Below are positions 18,343 through 27,810 of a stretch of 55,164 nucleotides of DNA, piece after piece. Origin of the DNA: Chloroflexota bacterium (GTDB taxonomy: Bacteria > Chloroflexota > Dehalococcoidia > Lucifugimonadales > UBA3495); assembly GCA_022573285.1 (NCBI GenBank), contig JACZUF010000019.1, positions 1-55,164 of the forward strand, written 5' to 3'. Within the stretch, counting starts at the first letter, position 1. Every line of letters begins with the position of its first letter. The notes under the pieces are model-generated. The model saw only the letters and a list, made by a program, of their open reading frames with translations. It did no database searches and was not told the DNA's origin. Made by a program: the position numbers and the translations under genes.

Positions 18343-18714
18343 ATGAGAGTTGTACTGAAGTCAAAGATTCACCGCGCCTGGGTGACCGATGCCAACCCGG
18401 ACTACGTGGGCAGCATCCTGATTGACCAAGACCTGATGGACAGGACCGACCTGTGGAACTTCGAAAAGGTGTTGGTCTGCGATGTGACCAACGGCAACCG
18501 GTTCGAGACCTACGCCATCGCCGGCGAGCGCGGGTCTGGCGTGTGCTCGGTCCAAGGGGCCGCGGCCCGGCTGAGCTCCAAGGGCAACTGCCTGATCATC
18601 ATGTCCTTCGAGGTTACCGAGAAGCCCATCGACCCGAAGATGATTCTTGTCGACGAGGAGAACCGTTTCGTCGAGTACCTGGAGGCCGCCAAACATGTCC
18701 AGCAGGTTCACTGA
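18343..18714 (+). CDS. panD: Aspartate 1-decarboxylase (pyruvoyl-dependent)
   Basis: Makes beta-alanine from L-aspartate for pantothenate and CoA synthesis. The 123-residue proenzyme has the family N-terminus KSKIHRAWVTDANPDYVGS. Self-cleavage is expected between G23 and S24, turning S24 into the pyruvoyl group. The later NGNRFETYAI segment carries the active-site tyrosine region. It is a single gene without panB or panC next to it. A very weak Shine-Dalgarno (AGGAAAC) precedes the ATG. Compared with E. coli, the usual Y-E-G-S at the cleavage site is Y-V-G-S here. Confidence 0.93.
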   Translation: MRVVLKSKIHRAWVTDANPDYVGSILIDQDLMDRTDLWNFEKVLVCDVTNGNRFETYAIAGERGSGVCSVQGAAARLSSKGNCLIIMSFEVTEKPIDPKMILVDEENRFVEYLEAAKHVQQVH

Positions 18715-18766
18715 ACAAGAAACCGAAAGTTATTACGAATCACCTCTCGAGCGCTACTGACGACAT

Positions 18767-19645
18767 CTACCCTTCCGCTAGGAAGCCGTCGATCACCTGC
18801 GCCAATTCCTGGGGCTTGTGATAACCGATGTCGTGGATGGTCTCCGCGACCCAGTAGACGCGGCAATTGCTGAGATATTGTTCTGCTGCCGCTACCATCC
18901 GGCGGCGGGTCTCGGCAAATTCGGAGCCGGCACGATCGGGAGTGGGCCCAGCGGCGACGATCAAAGTTGGGCACTCGATCTTCGGCAGTGTCACGGACGC
19001 CGGATCGTCCCACATCGCCCGGATCACTTGGGCGTGGTTCTCCGGACGCAGAATGTCCTGGATCTGCCCGTCCTCATCCTCGTAGACCATGGTCTGGACG
19101 ATGCGTTCTAACTCTTCGCTCCAAATCTCGCCCATTTGGTCGCGGAGCCGTTCCAAGAAATCCTGCCGGTTCCCGGTCACGTCCCGGGGGCGCACCCGGT
19201 GGGAGAACGACTCCCATGTCGCTCCAGTGAAGAGCCTCCCATCGAAGAAGCCGCCGTCAATCATGATCAGCCGGCTCACCCGGCCGGGGTAATAGGCGGC
19301 GAAATTGGTGGCGACGTTGCCGCCCCAGGAATGGCCCATCACCGCCACTACGTCCAAACCGATGTGGTCCAGCAATCCAGCGAGGTCGTCGCATAGGGTC
19401 TTCCAGTCATAGCCGCTGGGGGCGTTGGTGGTCTGACCGTGGCCGCGCTGATCGGGGGCGATGATGTGGTAGCGGTCCCGGAGCATGGGCGCCACGATGT
19501 CGTACCAATGGGCTGAAGATGCCAGTCCGTGGAGGGCCAATAACGGGGGGCCGTCGCCGCCCCAGTCCAGATAGCGGACCTGCAGGTCTCCAATGTCAGC
19601 CCAATGCTCGCTGGATGTAGTTCCGCCTGCGTTGCCGTCCACCAA
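18767..19645 (-). CDS. Alpha/beta hydrolase
   Basis: Soluble alpha/beta-hydrolase fold protein of 292 residues. The oxyanion HG motif is LLALHG (35-40), followed by APDQRGHGQT, the nucleophile elbow GHSWGG with S106, and the C-terminal catalytic histidine in AETIHDIGYH (near 276). The start is GTG at 19645 behind GGAGGGAG. Substrate (ester, epoxide, C-C bond or haloalkane) cannot be told from sequence. It converges on panD, with only about 50 bp between their stops. Confidence 0.9.
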   Translation of the reverse strand: MVDGNAGGTTSSEHWADIGDLQVRYLDWGGDGPPLLALHGLASSAHWYDIVAPMLRDRYHIIAPDQRGHGQTTNAPSGYDWKTLCDDLAGLLDHIGLDVVAVMGHSWGGNVATNFAAYYPGRVSRLIMIDGGFFDGRLFTGATWESFSHRVRPRDVTGNRQDFLERLRDQMGEIWSEELERIVQTMVYEDEDGQIQDILRPENHAQVIRAMWDDPASVTLPKIECPTLIVAAGPTPDRAGSEFAETRRRMVAAAEQYLSNCRVYWVAETIHDIGYHKPQELAQVIDGFLAEG

Positions 19646-19715
19646 TCTGCTCCCTCCGCGCTTCCGTTGATTGCGCGTTAGTATATCAATCGTTGCCAGA
19701 TGTGAGGAGTGGCCT

Positions 19716-20225
19716 TTACTTCAGCCCGCCCAACTCCATCTGCAGCAGCCGGGCCTTTACTCCCAGTCCCCCGCCGCCGTACCCGCCCAGACCTCCGTCG
19801 CTGGCAATCACACGGTGACAGGGGATGATCAGCGAGAACCGGTTGCGGGCCATGGCCTGCCCGGCGGCCCGCATCGCCAGCGGGCTCCCCGCTTCGGCGG
19901 CCAACCACGCGTAGCTCCTGGTCTCGCCCGAAGGGATGCTCCGGCAAGCGTTCCAGGCCGCGTTGAAAAAGGGCGTCACACCGGAAAAGTCCAGCTCTAT
20001 CCCGTCCAGCGCCGTCATGTCCCCGCCGGCGTAGCGGTGCAGGCGTTCCACCACCTCGATGAAGGCGTCCGGGTCGTCGTCCGCGCCGTCCAGGTCCGAC
20101 CCCAAGTCTTCCAGGGCGTCCTGGGGCGAAGGTTTCAACGATGCGCGCTTCAGTCCATCTTCTCCGGCGAGAAGGACCATCCAGCCCATGGGTAATTCGA
20201 CCAGGTGGTATTTGTCTCCCCTCAC
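19716..20225 (-). CDS. ogt: Methylated-DNA-protein cysteine methyltransferase (Ogt/MGMT type)
   Basis: Suicide repair protein of 169 residues that removes methyl groups from O6-methylguanine. The active-site PCHRV is at 135-139 (acceptor C136), preceded by the helix-turn-helix region with SGETRSYAWLA (99-110) and AGQAMARN (121-128). The start is GTG 20225 behind GGAGG; it overlaps the stop of the upstream transglutaminase gene as GTGA, so the two are translationally coupled. An odd companion for a MoxR/DUF58/transglutaminase operon, presumably along for shared expression. Confidence 0.92.
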   Translation of the reverse strand: MRGDKYHLVELPMGWMVLLAGEDGLKRASLKPSPQDALEDLGSDLDGADDDPDAFIEVVERLHRYAGGDMTALDGIELDFSGVTPFFNAAWNACRSIPSGETRSYAWLAAEAGSPLAMRAAGQAMARNRFSLIIPCHRVIASDGGLGGYGGGGLGVKARLLQMELGGLK

Positions 20226-22747
20226 CGTACCCTCCTTCTGACCACCGCCCACAGCATGGGCAGCCGCAGTTTTTGCCACGCCACCGCGAACAGGCGGCGC
20301 TCGCTGGCCGCCGGCGTCTTTTTGCCGTAGCGGCTGCGCACGTAGGCGGACACAATGATGGAGACCGGCCTCTCCTGGTCCGGTAGGACCTGTTGCAGCC
20401 GGCGCCCGAACTGAAAGGGTGTCTGGTACTCCGCTGGGCCCGCTGCGGCCATGGATGCCAGGGTGGTCAGGCGCTGGAATGCCAGCCTTGGATCGCTGGG
20501 CACTGACATGAACCTGTTCCAGAACCAGCGCACGATTCCCCATAACACGAACAATCCCCCCACCACGCTGAGCAGCCAGGGCCACAGACCAATAAATGGA
20601 TTCCCCCGGTTGATGTTGGCCCCGCCCCCGAAGTCCGCCTGCGATTGTTGTTCGTCGAAGCAGTCATCCAGTTCGTCGAAGCAGGCCTCGTCCAGGGGTT
20701 CTATATCGGCCAGGCCCCTGGCCAGCTCCGCCCGGCGGTCAGCCCCCGGCTGATAGGAATCGGGCAGTGCCTTCCCGGGCGTCGGCTCGAAGGGTATCCA
20801 GCCAAATCTAGGGAAATATACCTCCACCCAGGCATGGCTGTGGCTGTCGGTCACCGCATACGTCTCCTCCTCCCCAACCTGGTCTCCGGTGGCGTAACCC
20901 ACTGCCAACCTGGAAGGAACGCCCACGGAACGCAACATCACGGTCATGGAGGAGGCGAAATACTCGCTGTAGCCCTGCTTAAGGGTGAACAGGAAATGGT
21001 CCACACCATCGGCGTTGAAGGGTGGTGGGTCCACCCTGAGGTTGTAAGAGAAGGAGGTCTGCAGGAATTGCTCCAAGGCCTTGGCTTTGTCGTAGGGTGT
21101 CCTTTCTCCCTGGGCCACACTGTAGGCCAAGTCGCGTACCCGTTGTGGCAGGTCCGAAGGCAACTGGGTGTAGCGCTCCGACACCCAAGCCGGGTATGCC
21201 AAACCGGCGAGGCGCAATTCGTCTGGAGTAGCTAATGAGATTGCCGACGTCACCTGATAGGGTTCCCCGATTTTGAACTTGCCGCCGGGGCTGCCGACTG
21301 ACAGGACCTCAGGTATGGCCGGCAGCGCTTCCGTGATTTGCACCCGCGATACTCGTCCCTCTTCCCGGCTTACCTCATCCAATCGGAATTGGAATGGCAG
21401 AGACCGGGCTAGGTCCCGGTCGCTTGTGGCGACGCCGCCGGTCTTAACCGTCTGAACGAGGGCCTCGCCGACCTCCCTCAGATAGTGGGGAAGGACTGCA
21501 CCCCGCTGCAACTCCGCCACGTCGATGGTGAAGACCGGCGGGGCCTGCGTCTCGATCGTGACATCGCGGTCGACCTCCAAGACTTGGTCTCCCGCGAAGA
21601 GCTTCTTGGAGGCGTACAGTGGCGTTACGGTGTAGGTGATCTCGGCCCGCAGACGGTCAACCATGCCCAGGGAGAATTCGGGAGCGTTTCCCAAAGGCAC
21701 GGTCACCGTATTCTTAGAGAGCCACCCTTTTCCGTTGTAGGTGCCGTAGGTCCTGGCCTTCCAATACATTTCCGCCGGCGAATCCACCCACAGCACCTGG
21801 GCCGTTGTGGGATTGATGCTCCCCTGCAGGGCCATCACATCGCCCCAGATGCGGAAGCCCATGGGCCGGCGGGCCGGCAGGCCGGCGAACAGCCGGTTGA
21901 AATCGTCTTCCATCGACTCCAAAGGGCTGCGCATGGACTCATAAGCGTCGTTGACCACACCCAATTTGGGAGCCACCGGAAGCAAGAACGCCACCACGAT
22001 CACCAGGACCGTCAACGCAAAACTGTCCGATAGCGACAGGCCGGCAAGGTGATCATCCACTTTGACCGCGCGCCGCTCCCATTCATGTTTGCGCCTTATC
22101 GCCTGGACCCGCGCGACCAGCAGCAAGCCGGTGAACAGGTAAAACCCAAGGTGGAAGGCGGTGTTGGGCGGGAGAAAGGTGAGGTTGGACAGCAGACCGA
22201 TGCCACCTAGGACGAAGACACCCCAGAAATTGCCGTAGCGCAAGAACAACCATGAACCCAGAAACCCGGTCAGCCAAGTCGCGGTCATCAGCACAAAGGA
22301 AAACGGGAGGCGGTCGATATTGATCGAACCGGAGCGCGCCGCGTCCAGCCACAGGTCCAGACGCGTCAAGACCTGTCCGGCCCCGCCCACGCTGACTCCA
22401 TCGATGCTGAAGGACGAAAGTTGCCACAGGATTAACCCGAAGCCCACCGCAAGACCCACGGGCAAGAGGACGGCCGACCAGATGGGGATCCGGTACAGGG
22501 CCAGCCCGGTCAACATCGCCAGGAAGAGCAACAGGACCAGATTTGGCGAGGCCACCCAATCGGCCTGCTCCACCGATACGACCACCACCACCAAGTTGAG
22601 CACCAATAAAGCTCCGGCGATCCAGCCTTCCTTGGGCCGCAGGGTGCGCTCCAGCGAGCCGATGCCATCGCCGATGCCATCAGCAATGGCATCGGTGTTT
22701 ATCCGTTGGCGTGCGGGCGCGCGGCCGCTCAGCGCTTCGGAGGTCAT
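20222..22747 (-). CDS. TgpA-type transmembrane transglutaminase-like protein, catalytic Cys replaced by Ser
   Basis: Membrane protein of 841 residues. A cytoplasmic N-terminus of about 40 residues is followed by six or so membrane helices (45-260), a periplasmic/extracellular region, a transglutaminase-core domain (about 545-660), a further membrane helix near 715-735 and a cytoplasmic tail. The transglutaminase motif reads KQGYSEYFASSM where the family has GYCEYFA: the catalytic cysteine is S594 here. The histidine region SHSHAWVEVYFP (635-646) and the FEPTPG acidic residue (E654) are retained. The start overlaps the DUF58 gene stop by ATGA. MoxR-DUF58-TgpA operons are a known arrangement, with the MoxR ATPase thought to act as a chaperone. 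The substitution suggests a non-catalytic or altered activity. Confidence 0.88.
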   Translation of the reverse strand: MTSEALSGRAPARQRINTDAIADGIGDGIGSLERTLRPKEGWIAGALLVLNLVVVVVSVEQADWVASPNLVLLLFLAMLTGLALYRIPIWSAVLLPVGLAVGFGLILWQLSSFSIDGVSVGGAGQVLTRLDLWLDAARSGSINIDRLPFSFVLMTATWLTGFLGSWLFLRYGNFWGVFVLGGIGLLSNLTFLPPNTAFHLGFYLFTGLLLVARVQAIRRKHEWERRAVKVDDHLAGLSLSDSFALTVLVIVVAFLLPVAPKLGVVNDAYESMRSPLESMEDDFNRLFAGLPARRPMGFRIWGDVMALQGSINPTTAQVLWVDSPAEMYWKARTYGTYNGKGWLSKNTVTVPLGNAPEFSLGMVDRLRAEITYTVTPLYASKKLFAGDQVLEVDRDVTIETQAPPVFTIDVAELQRGAVLPHYLREVGEALVQTVKTGGVATSDRDLARSLPFQFRLDEVSREEGRVSRVQITEALPAIPEVLSVGSPGGKFKIGEPYQVTSAISLATPDELRLAGLAYPAWVSERYTQLPSDLPQRVRDLAYSVAQGERTPYDKAKALEQFLQTSFSYNLRVDPPPFNADGVDHFLFTLKQGYSEYFASSMTVMLRSVGVPSRLAVGYATGDQVGEEETYAVTDSHSHAWVEVYFPRFGWIPFEPTPGKALPDSYQPGADRRAELARGLADIEPLDEACFDELDDCFDEQQSQADFGGGANINRGNPFIGLWPWLLSVVGGLFVLWGIVRWFWNRFMSVPSDPRLAFQRLTTLASMAAAGPAEYQTPFQFGRRLQQVLPDQERPVSIIVSAYVRSRYGKKTPAASERRLFAVAWQKLRLPMLWAVVRRRVR

Positions 22748-23994
22748 TCAACGCCTCCAGCCACGCCTGAGGTCCAGCTTCGCGGTATTTCCCGGACTGG
22801 TACTTGGAGAGCGTCGTTAAGATTGTCGCCGCGGCGTACCACATAAGCCGGAATCAGGTTGGCGCTCAGGGCCTCAACCGGACCGTCCATGTTTTCCGGT
22901 GAACCGAAACTGGACCGGTCCACCAAAACCACCGCAACCTTCACACCCTGGCGGCGCAGGTCATTGAGCGACGCGACCCATCCTGTGTCGATGGACGAAG
23001 TCACCACTGTCAGCGCGTTGTACCGGTTCAGGTGGGAACGGATGTCGTAGATGAACTGCTGCAGCGGGCGTTGGCCGTGGGCCCGCACTTCGGAGAGGGT
23101 TTCCATGAGGCGCCCGCGCTGCTCCGGGCTGCTGTCCGGCCGGTATATGTGCTCTTGGTCGCCGTTGGACGCCAACCCCACCGGCATCGACTGGTCCATG
23201 AGGCGGTCGATGATCGACGCGGCCACGGTGACTGACAACTCCTCGGTATTGTTCAATTCGTCCTGTTCCACCCCAAAATGGGAGTCTTCGTGCATGTCCA
23301 GCAACACCCAAGCCTCCGCCGACAGCCCCATGTCGAATTCCTTGACCATCAACTCGTTCATGCGGGCGGTGTAGGGCCAGTGGATGCGGCGCATGCTGTC
23401 GCCTTCGGTGTAGGCGCGGATCGAGGACACGTCGGTGGTGATCTGTTCCCAGCGGCGGGTAACCCGGCTGTCGCTGGGCAGACCGGCGAACCGGGCGTCC
23501 AGGTCGGGCAACGGCTCAATGGCGGGGAAAACGATGAATGGATGGGGGTCCAGAAACTCTCGGTGCAGGCGGAAAAGTCCAAAGGGGTCTTGGCTAACTA
23601 CCCGGATCTGCCCCGAGCGGAAAACGCCCCTCTTGGCCAGATAGGTCCGGACGCGCCAACTTCGTACCTGCTCACGGACCAAGGCCAGGCCCCGGCCGCT
23701 GGTGTCGGCGGACGGGCCGGTGGCTTCCGCAACCTCCAGCCAGGACTTGGGCAGTCTGGTGCGGTTGATGATCGAAACCTGCCCCACCAGATAACCGCCC
23801 ACCTGACCTCTGTTGGCTTCCCTGGTGACACTCAGGTCGATGCCGCGAAGATTGAGCCAGGCCCAGAAGAAGCCGATGCCCGTGAGCAAAAGAAGAACGT
23901 AAAGAAATCTAAAGAAGAAATCGAAGCCGGTGCCAAAGGCATAGAAGGCCACCACCACCAGCAGTACCAGCATGCCAAGGGCCCGCCTATTCAT
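22744..23994 (-). CDS. DUF58 domain-containing membrane protein
   Basis: 416 residues. Two N-terminal membrane helices (about 5-45) precede a beta-rich segment and the DUF58 core, recognised by SMRRIHWPYTARMNELMVKE and the following aspartate-containing WVLLDMHED, which resembles a vWA-type metal site. ATG 23994 is chosen because GGAGG lies 6 nt upstream. It is the middle gene of the moxR-DUF58-tgpA unit and overlaps the next gene by 4 nt. DUF58 proteins are commonly encoded with MoxR ATPases and thought to be their clients, but their biochemical role is not established. Confidence 0.88.
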   Translation of the reverse strand: MNRRALGMLVLLVVVAFYAFGTGFDFFFRFLYVLLLLTGIGFFWAWLNLRGIDLSVTREANRGQVGGYLVGQVSIINRTRLPKSWLEVAEATGPSADTSGRGLALVREQVRSWRVRTYLAKRGVFRSGQIRVVSQDPFGLFRLHREFLDPHPFIVFPAIEPLPDLDARFAGLPSDSRVTRRWEQITTDVSSIRAYTEGDSMRRIHWPYTARMNELMVKEFDMGLSAEAWVLLDMHEDSHFGVEQDELNNTEELSVTVAASIIDRLMDQSMPVGLASNGDQEHIYRPDSSPEQRGRLMETLSEVRAHGQRPLQQFIYDIRSHLNRYNALTVVTSSIDTGWVASLNDLRRQGVKVAVVLVDRSSFGSPENMDGPVEALSANLIPAYVVRRGDNLNDALQVPVREIPRSWTSGVAGGVE

Positions 23995-24116
23995 GCTTGG
24001 CCTCCACACAAGAAGCTGGCGTTATGGCGCATATTGCGGTGGGATGGGCTTCGCCGGATATCGGCTTACCGGCATTACGGAGTTGCGCCATTAGTTGCGC
24101 CATTGATGAAGACCGG

Positions 24117-25070
24117 TTAGCGGCTTGCGCCGGGGACTGCCACCGAATCAAGCAGCCCGTCGATAACCTGCCTGGTCTGCAGGCCCCGCATACGGGCGGA
24201 TGGGGCGAGGATCAACCGGTGGGCAAGCACGGCGTAGGCCAAGTCCTTAACGTCATCCGGAATTACGTAGTCCCGGTCTTGCAATAGGGCCATCGCCCGG
24301 ACGGCCCGGAACATGCCCAGAGACGCCCGCGGCGACGCACCTAAATAAACGTCCTCGTGACTTCGAGTCGCCTCGATCAGGCCAACAATATACTCCCGCA
24401 CGGTGCCGTCCACGTAGACATTCTTGGCGGCATTCTGCAGGCTGATCATATCTTCAGGGGTGGCGACAGCCTCCAGTTGTTCGATGGGATGGGTCTGCTC
24501 CTGTTGCTCAATGACCGAGAGCTCTTCGGAGAAGCTGGGATACCCCAGACTGATGCGCAACAAGAAGCGGTCAAGCTGGGCCTCCGGAAGGGGAAATGTC
24601 CCTTCGTATTCGATGGGGTTCTGGGTAGCCATCACTACAAAGGGCTTTTCCAGGGGGCGGGTCACCCCGTCCACCGTTACCTGCAACTCCTCCATGGCCT
24701 CCAGCAAGGCAGACTGGGTCTTGGGAGTGGCACGGTTGATCTCATCGACCAAGACCACCTGGGCCATCACGGGTCCCGGCCGGAACTGGAATTCTCCGGT
24801 GCTCTGGTTGTAGATGGAAACGCCCACGATATCGCTGGGCAGGAGGTCGGGGGTGAACTGGATCCGCTTGAATGAGCAACCGATGGAAACCGAGATGCTC
24901 TTGGCCAACATAGTCTTGCCAACCCCAGGCACATCCTCGATCAGTAGGTGGCCTTGGGCGATGATTGCGGCCAAGGCCTGCTCGATCACCGGCTTCTTAC
25001 CGACGATCACCTTGGAAACGTTCTCGACGATTTCCCGGGCGACGCCGACGGCTGACTGGGTCTCTTTCAC
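24117..25070 (-). CDS. MoxR-family AAA+ ATPase
   Basis: 317-residue AAA+ ATPase of the MoxR group, which act as chaperones assembling or activating partner complexes. Walker A is EDVPGVGKT (45-53), Walker B is [10 protein letters not shown] (D109-E110), and sensor-1 is [20 protein letters not shown] around 165-185, followed by DRFLL. It is the first gene of a four-gene minus-strand operon with DUF58, the transglutaminase-like protein and ogt; a 122-nt gap separates it from the DUF58 gene. Confidence 0.93.
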   Translation of the reverse strand: MKETQSAVGVAREIVENVSKVIVGKKPVIEQALAAIIAQGHLLIEDVPGVGKTMLAKSISVSIGCSFKRIQFTPDLLPSDIVGVSIYNQSTGEFQFRPGPVMAQVVLVDEINRATPKTQSALLEAMEELQVTVDGVTRPLEKPFVVMATQNPIEYEGTFPLPEAQLDRFLLRISLGYPSFSEELSVIEQQEQTHPIEQLEAVATPEDMISLQNAAKNVYVDGTVREYIVGLIEATRSHEDVYLGASPRASLGMFRAVRAMALLQDRDYVIPDDVKDLAYAVLAHRLILAPSARMRGLQTRQVIDGLLDSVAVPGASR

Positions 25071-25369
25071 CTGCTTCTCCGACGGTTGGCTGTAGACTGG
25101 ATCAATACTGGACCCATAGCTGATGGCCAGAGTTTATCACAGCAGCCAGAAGCCCGGTCCGAGGGCCGTCACCGGCCGCCCGGAGGGCATGCCCCATCGA
25201 GTATGTGCCGCCGCCGTGCACGGTTATCTTTATACGGATCGCCATGCGCCCCGGTTCAAATTCGATTAAATCCGTATCTTGGTTGCGCCCGTAAATTCTA
25301 CCGACGCAGATATTAAACTGACTCCGGCCGAGAAGCCCCGCGGCGGGCCGAAGACCACGATAGGTGCAT

Positions 25370-26713
25370 ATGTTAGCGATGTTTTCCAGGTTGCGGACCA
25401 CCGCCCCCAGCAATCGATTGCTGGTGCTGGCCGCGGCGGTCATGGCTTTCGTTTTTGTGGTGGTTGCTTGCGGAGGCTCTGAAACGGCGGAAACGCCCGG
25501 GCCGTCGGCCACTCAGGAACAATCGTCCGTCCCTGTCGCTGCTGCGGCCACCCAGGAACCGCCGTCCATCCCTGTTGCCGGCGGGGCCACCCAGGAGCAA
25601 ACATCCGCCCCTGCCGATTTGCTGGCCACCAAATCCGCCACTGCCAACGCTGACCGGATGGTGGGCGGCGCGGTCGGCAACCTCGCGCCTGAGTTCGGCG
25701 GCATCGAAGCCTGGATCAACGGCGGCCCTCTGACCATGGAGGAACTTCGCGGCAGGGTCGTATTGATCGATTTCTGGACCTACACCTGCATCAACTGCAT
25801 CCGCACCTATCCCTTTCTCAAACAGTGGCACTCCAGGTACGCGGACGACGGTCTGGTGATTGTGGGCGTCCACTCCCCCGAATTCGAATTTGAGAAGATC
25901 TACGATAACGTGGTGGAGGCCACCCAGAATGACGCCCTGGTCTGGACGATGGCCCAAGACAACGACTTTGTGACCTGGCGCCGGTATAGCAACCGGTTCT
26001 GGCCCGCCAAATACCTCATCGACAAGGACGGGGTGGTCCGTTACACCCATTTCGGCGAGGGTGATTACGCTGAGACCGAAGATGTGATCCGTGAGTTGCT
26101 GGCGGAAACCAACCCAGCGTTCCTGGACGAAAACCTCCCGCTGCCCGAAGACCAGACCCTGGACCCGGGTTACCTGTCAGCCCGGAACGCCGAGGTCACC
26201 CGAGAGCTCTACGGCGGCTACGAGCGGGGAGAGGGGGACCTGCGGTACGGCCGCGGCGGATACGTCCGCCAGATGCAGTATTATGAAAACAAGGACCAGG
26301 TGGCCGACTTCACCATCACCGGTGAATTGGAGCCCCACAACCTCTATTTCCAAGGGCCTTGGCGTGTTGGGCCGGAGAGTTCGACCCACGGCAGAACGAC
26401 CGAGTCCTTCGAGGACTATCTGGCCCTAGTCTATTCGGCGACCTCAGTGAACGCGGTATTGACCTCAGACTCTGGCGAACCGTACAAAGTGCGGATCACG
26501 GTTAACGATGAATACCTCACCGAAGAGAACAAGGGCAGCGACATCATCATCGGCGATGACGGTGAAAGCTATCTTTGGGTCACATCTCCAACGCTCTACA
26601 ATGTGATTAGCAATCCCTCGTATGTCCGGCGTGAGACCCTCAAGATGTCCTCAAATTCCCCGGACTTCGGGCTCTTCGCCTTCACCTTCGGCGTTTACGA
26701 TACGGGACCTTAG
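25370..26713 (+). CDS. Thioredoxin-like redox lipoprotein 1
   Basis: Predicted exported lipoprotein of 447 residues. A signal peptide with lipobox VVAC (Cys34) is followed by a Thr/Pro/Gln-rich linker containing three near-repeats of ATQE. The thioredoxin fold then carries WTYTCINC (C140 and C143), GVHSPEFEFEK and WPAKYLIDKDG, and a C-terminal beta-rich domain of about 150 residues ends the protein. The arrangement resembles the extracytoplasmic part of DipZ/CcdA-fused thioredoxins, but with no membrane CcdA domain. The start is uncertain between 25364 (GTG), 25370 and 25379. The stop overlaps the next gene's GTG (TAGTG), and that gene encodes a close paralogue. Confidence 0.87.
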   Translation: MLAMFSRLRTTAPSNRLLVLAAAVMAFVFVVVACGGSETAETPGPSATQEQSSVPVAAAATQEPPSIPVAGGATQEQTSAPADLLATKSATANADRMVGGAVGNLAPEFGGIEAWINGGPLTMEELRGRVVLIDFWTYTCINCIRTYPFLKQWHSRYADDGLVIVGVHSPEFEFEKIYDNVVEATQNDALVWTMAQDNDFVTWRRYSNRFWPAKYLIDKDGVVRYTHFGEGDYAETEDVIRELLAETNPAFLDENLPLPEDQTLDPGYLSARNAEVTRELYGGYERGEGDLRYGRGGYVRQMQYYENKDQVADFTITGELEPHNLYFQGPWRVGPESSTHGRTTESFEDYLALVYSATSVNAVLTSDSGEPYKVRITVNDEYLTEENKGSDIIIGDDGESYLWVTSPTLYNVISNPSYVRRETLKMSSNSPDFGLFAFTFGVYDTGP

Positions 26714-27810
26714 TGAAAAGAACATTGGTATCTCCGGCCAAGCTGGCGCTGACTGCACTGGCCGTCATCATGATCTCCGCCGCCTGCACCAGTTTCCCAG
26801 CGCCTGAGATCAAAGGGATCAAGGCCTGGATCAACAGCGAGCCTCTGACCATTGAAGAGCTTCGGGGCAAGGTGGTGTTGGTCGATTTCTGGACTTACAC
26901 CTGCGTCAATTGCATCAGGACGTTTCCCTACCTCAAGCAATGGTACGCCAAATACGCCGACGACGGCCTGGTGATAATCGGGGTCCACTCCCCCGAATTT
27001 GAATTCGAGAAAGACTATTCCAACGTGCTTCAGGCCACCAGAGACAACGGCATCACCTGGCCCGTGGCCCAGGACAACGATTTCGAGACGTGGAGAAATT
27101 ACTCCAACCGGTTTTGGCCGGCAAAGTACCTGATTGATAAAGACGGAATGGTCCGTTACACCCACTTTGGAGAAGGGGCATACGACGAGACCGAGAAACA
27201 GATACGAAGTTTACTTAAGGACGCCGGGGCCAGCCTGTTGGAGAACCCCTTCGATCCCTCCGGAGACCAACCGGTGGACCGGACCTTCATCGAGACGCGC
27301 GACGCCACCGTAACCCGCGAGTTATACGCCGGGTTCGTGCTGGCGGAGTTGGGAGAATACGTTCGCCAATCCGAGTTCTTCAAGAACACCGGCTCAGTTG
27401 TGGAATTGAAAGCGCCCGAAGAGCTCAAGCCCGGACTCATCTACTTCGACGGCAGGTGGGTGGTGGGCCCCGAGCACACGCGCCACGGGCGGGAGACAAC
27501 CGGGTACGAGGACGTCCTCTCGTTGGTCTATTCGGCCCGCAGCCTGAACGCGGTATTGACCTCCGAGTCCGGTCAGCCCTACACCGTGCAGATAACGCTG
27601 AACGGGGAATTTCTAACCGAGGAGAACAAGGGCCAGGACGTAACCATCGCCGCAAACGGCGAGAGCTTTTTGACCGTGAACGAACCCAGGATGTACAACG
27701 TGGTGGAGGCCCCGGCCTACGCCAAGGACAACGCCCTGACCATGAGCTCCAATTCAGATGATTTCGGCATCTTCGCCTTCACATTCGGCGTTTACCGGAC
27801 AGGACCATGA
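26713..27810 (+). CDS. Thioredoxin-like redox lipoprotein 2 (paralogue of 1)
   Basis: 365 residues, lipobox SAAC (Cys25), then directly the same thioredoxin domain as the upstream gene (WTYTCVNC, C64 and C67; GVHSPEFEFEK; WPAKYLIDKDG) and the same C-terminal beta domain ending FAFTFGVYRTGP versus FAFTFGVYDTGP. It lacks the long linker of copy 1. The GTG start overlaps the previous stop by one base and its stop overlaps the next gene's ATG by four, so the three genes are tightly coupled. A tandem duplication is the simplest explanation. Likely a membrane-anchored thiol-disulfide or peroxide-type reductase outside the cytoplasmic membrane. Confidence 0.88.
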   Translation: MKRTLVSPAKLALTALAVIMISAACTSFPAPEIKGIKAWINSEPLTIEELRGKVVLVDFWTYTCVNCIRTFPYLKQWYAKYADDGLVIIGVHSPEFEFEKDYSNVLQATRDNGITWPVAQDNDFETWRNYSNRFWPAKYLIDKDGMVRYTHFGEGAYDETEKQIRSLLKDAGASLLENPFDPSGDQPVDRTFIETRDATVTRELYAGFVLAELGEYVRQSEFFKNTGSVVELKAPEELKPGLIYFDGRWVVGPEHTRHGRETTGYEDVLSLVYSARSLNAVLTSESGQPYTVQITLNGEFLTEENKGQDVTIAANGESFLTVNEPRMYNVVEAPAYAKDNALTMSSNSDDFGIFAFTFGVYRTGP

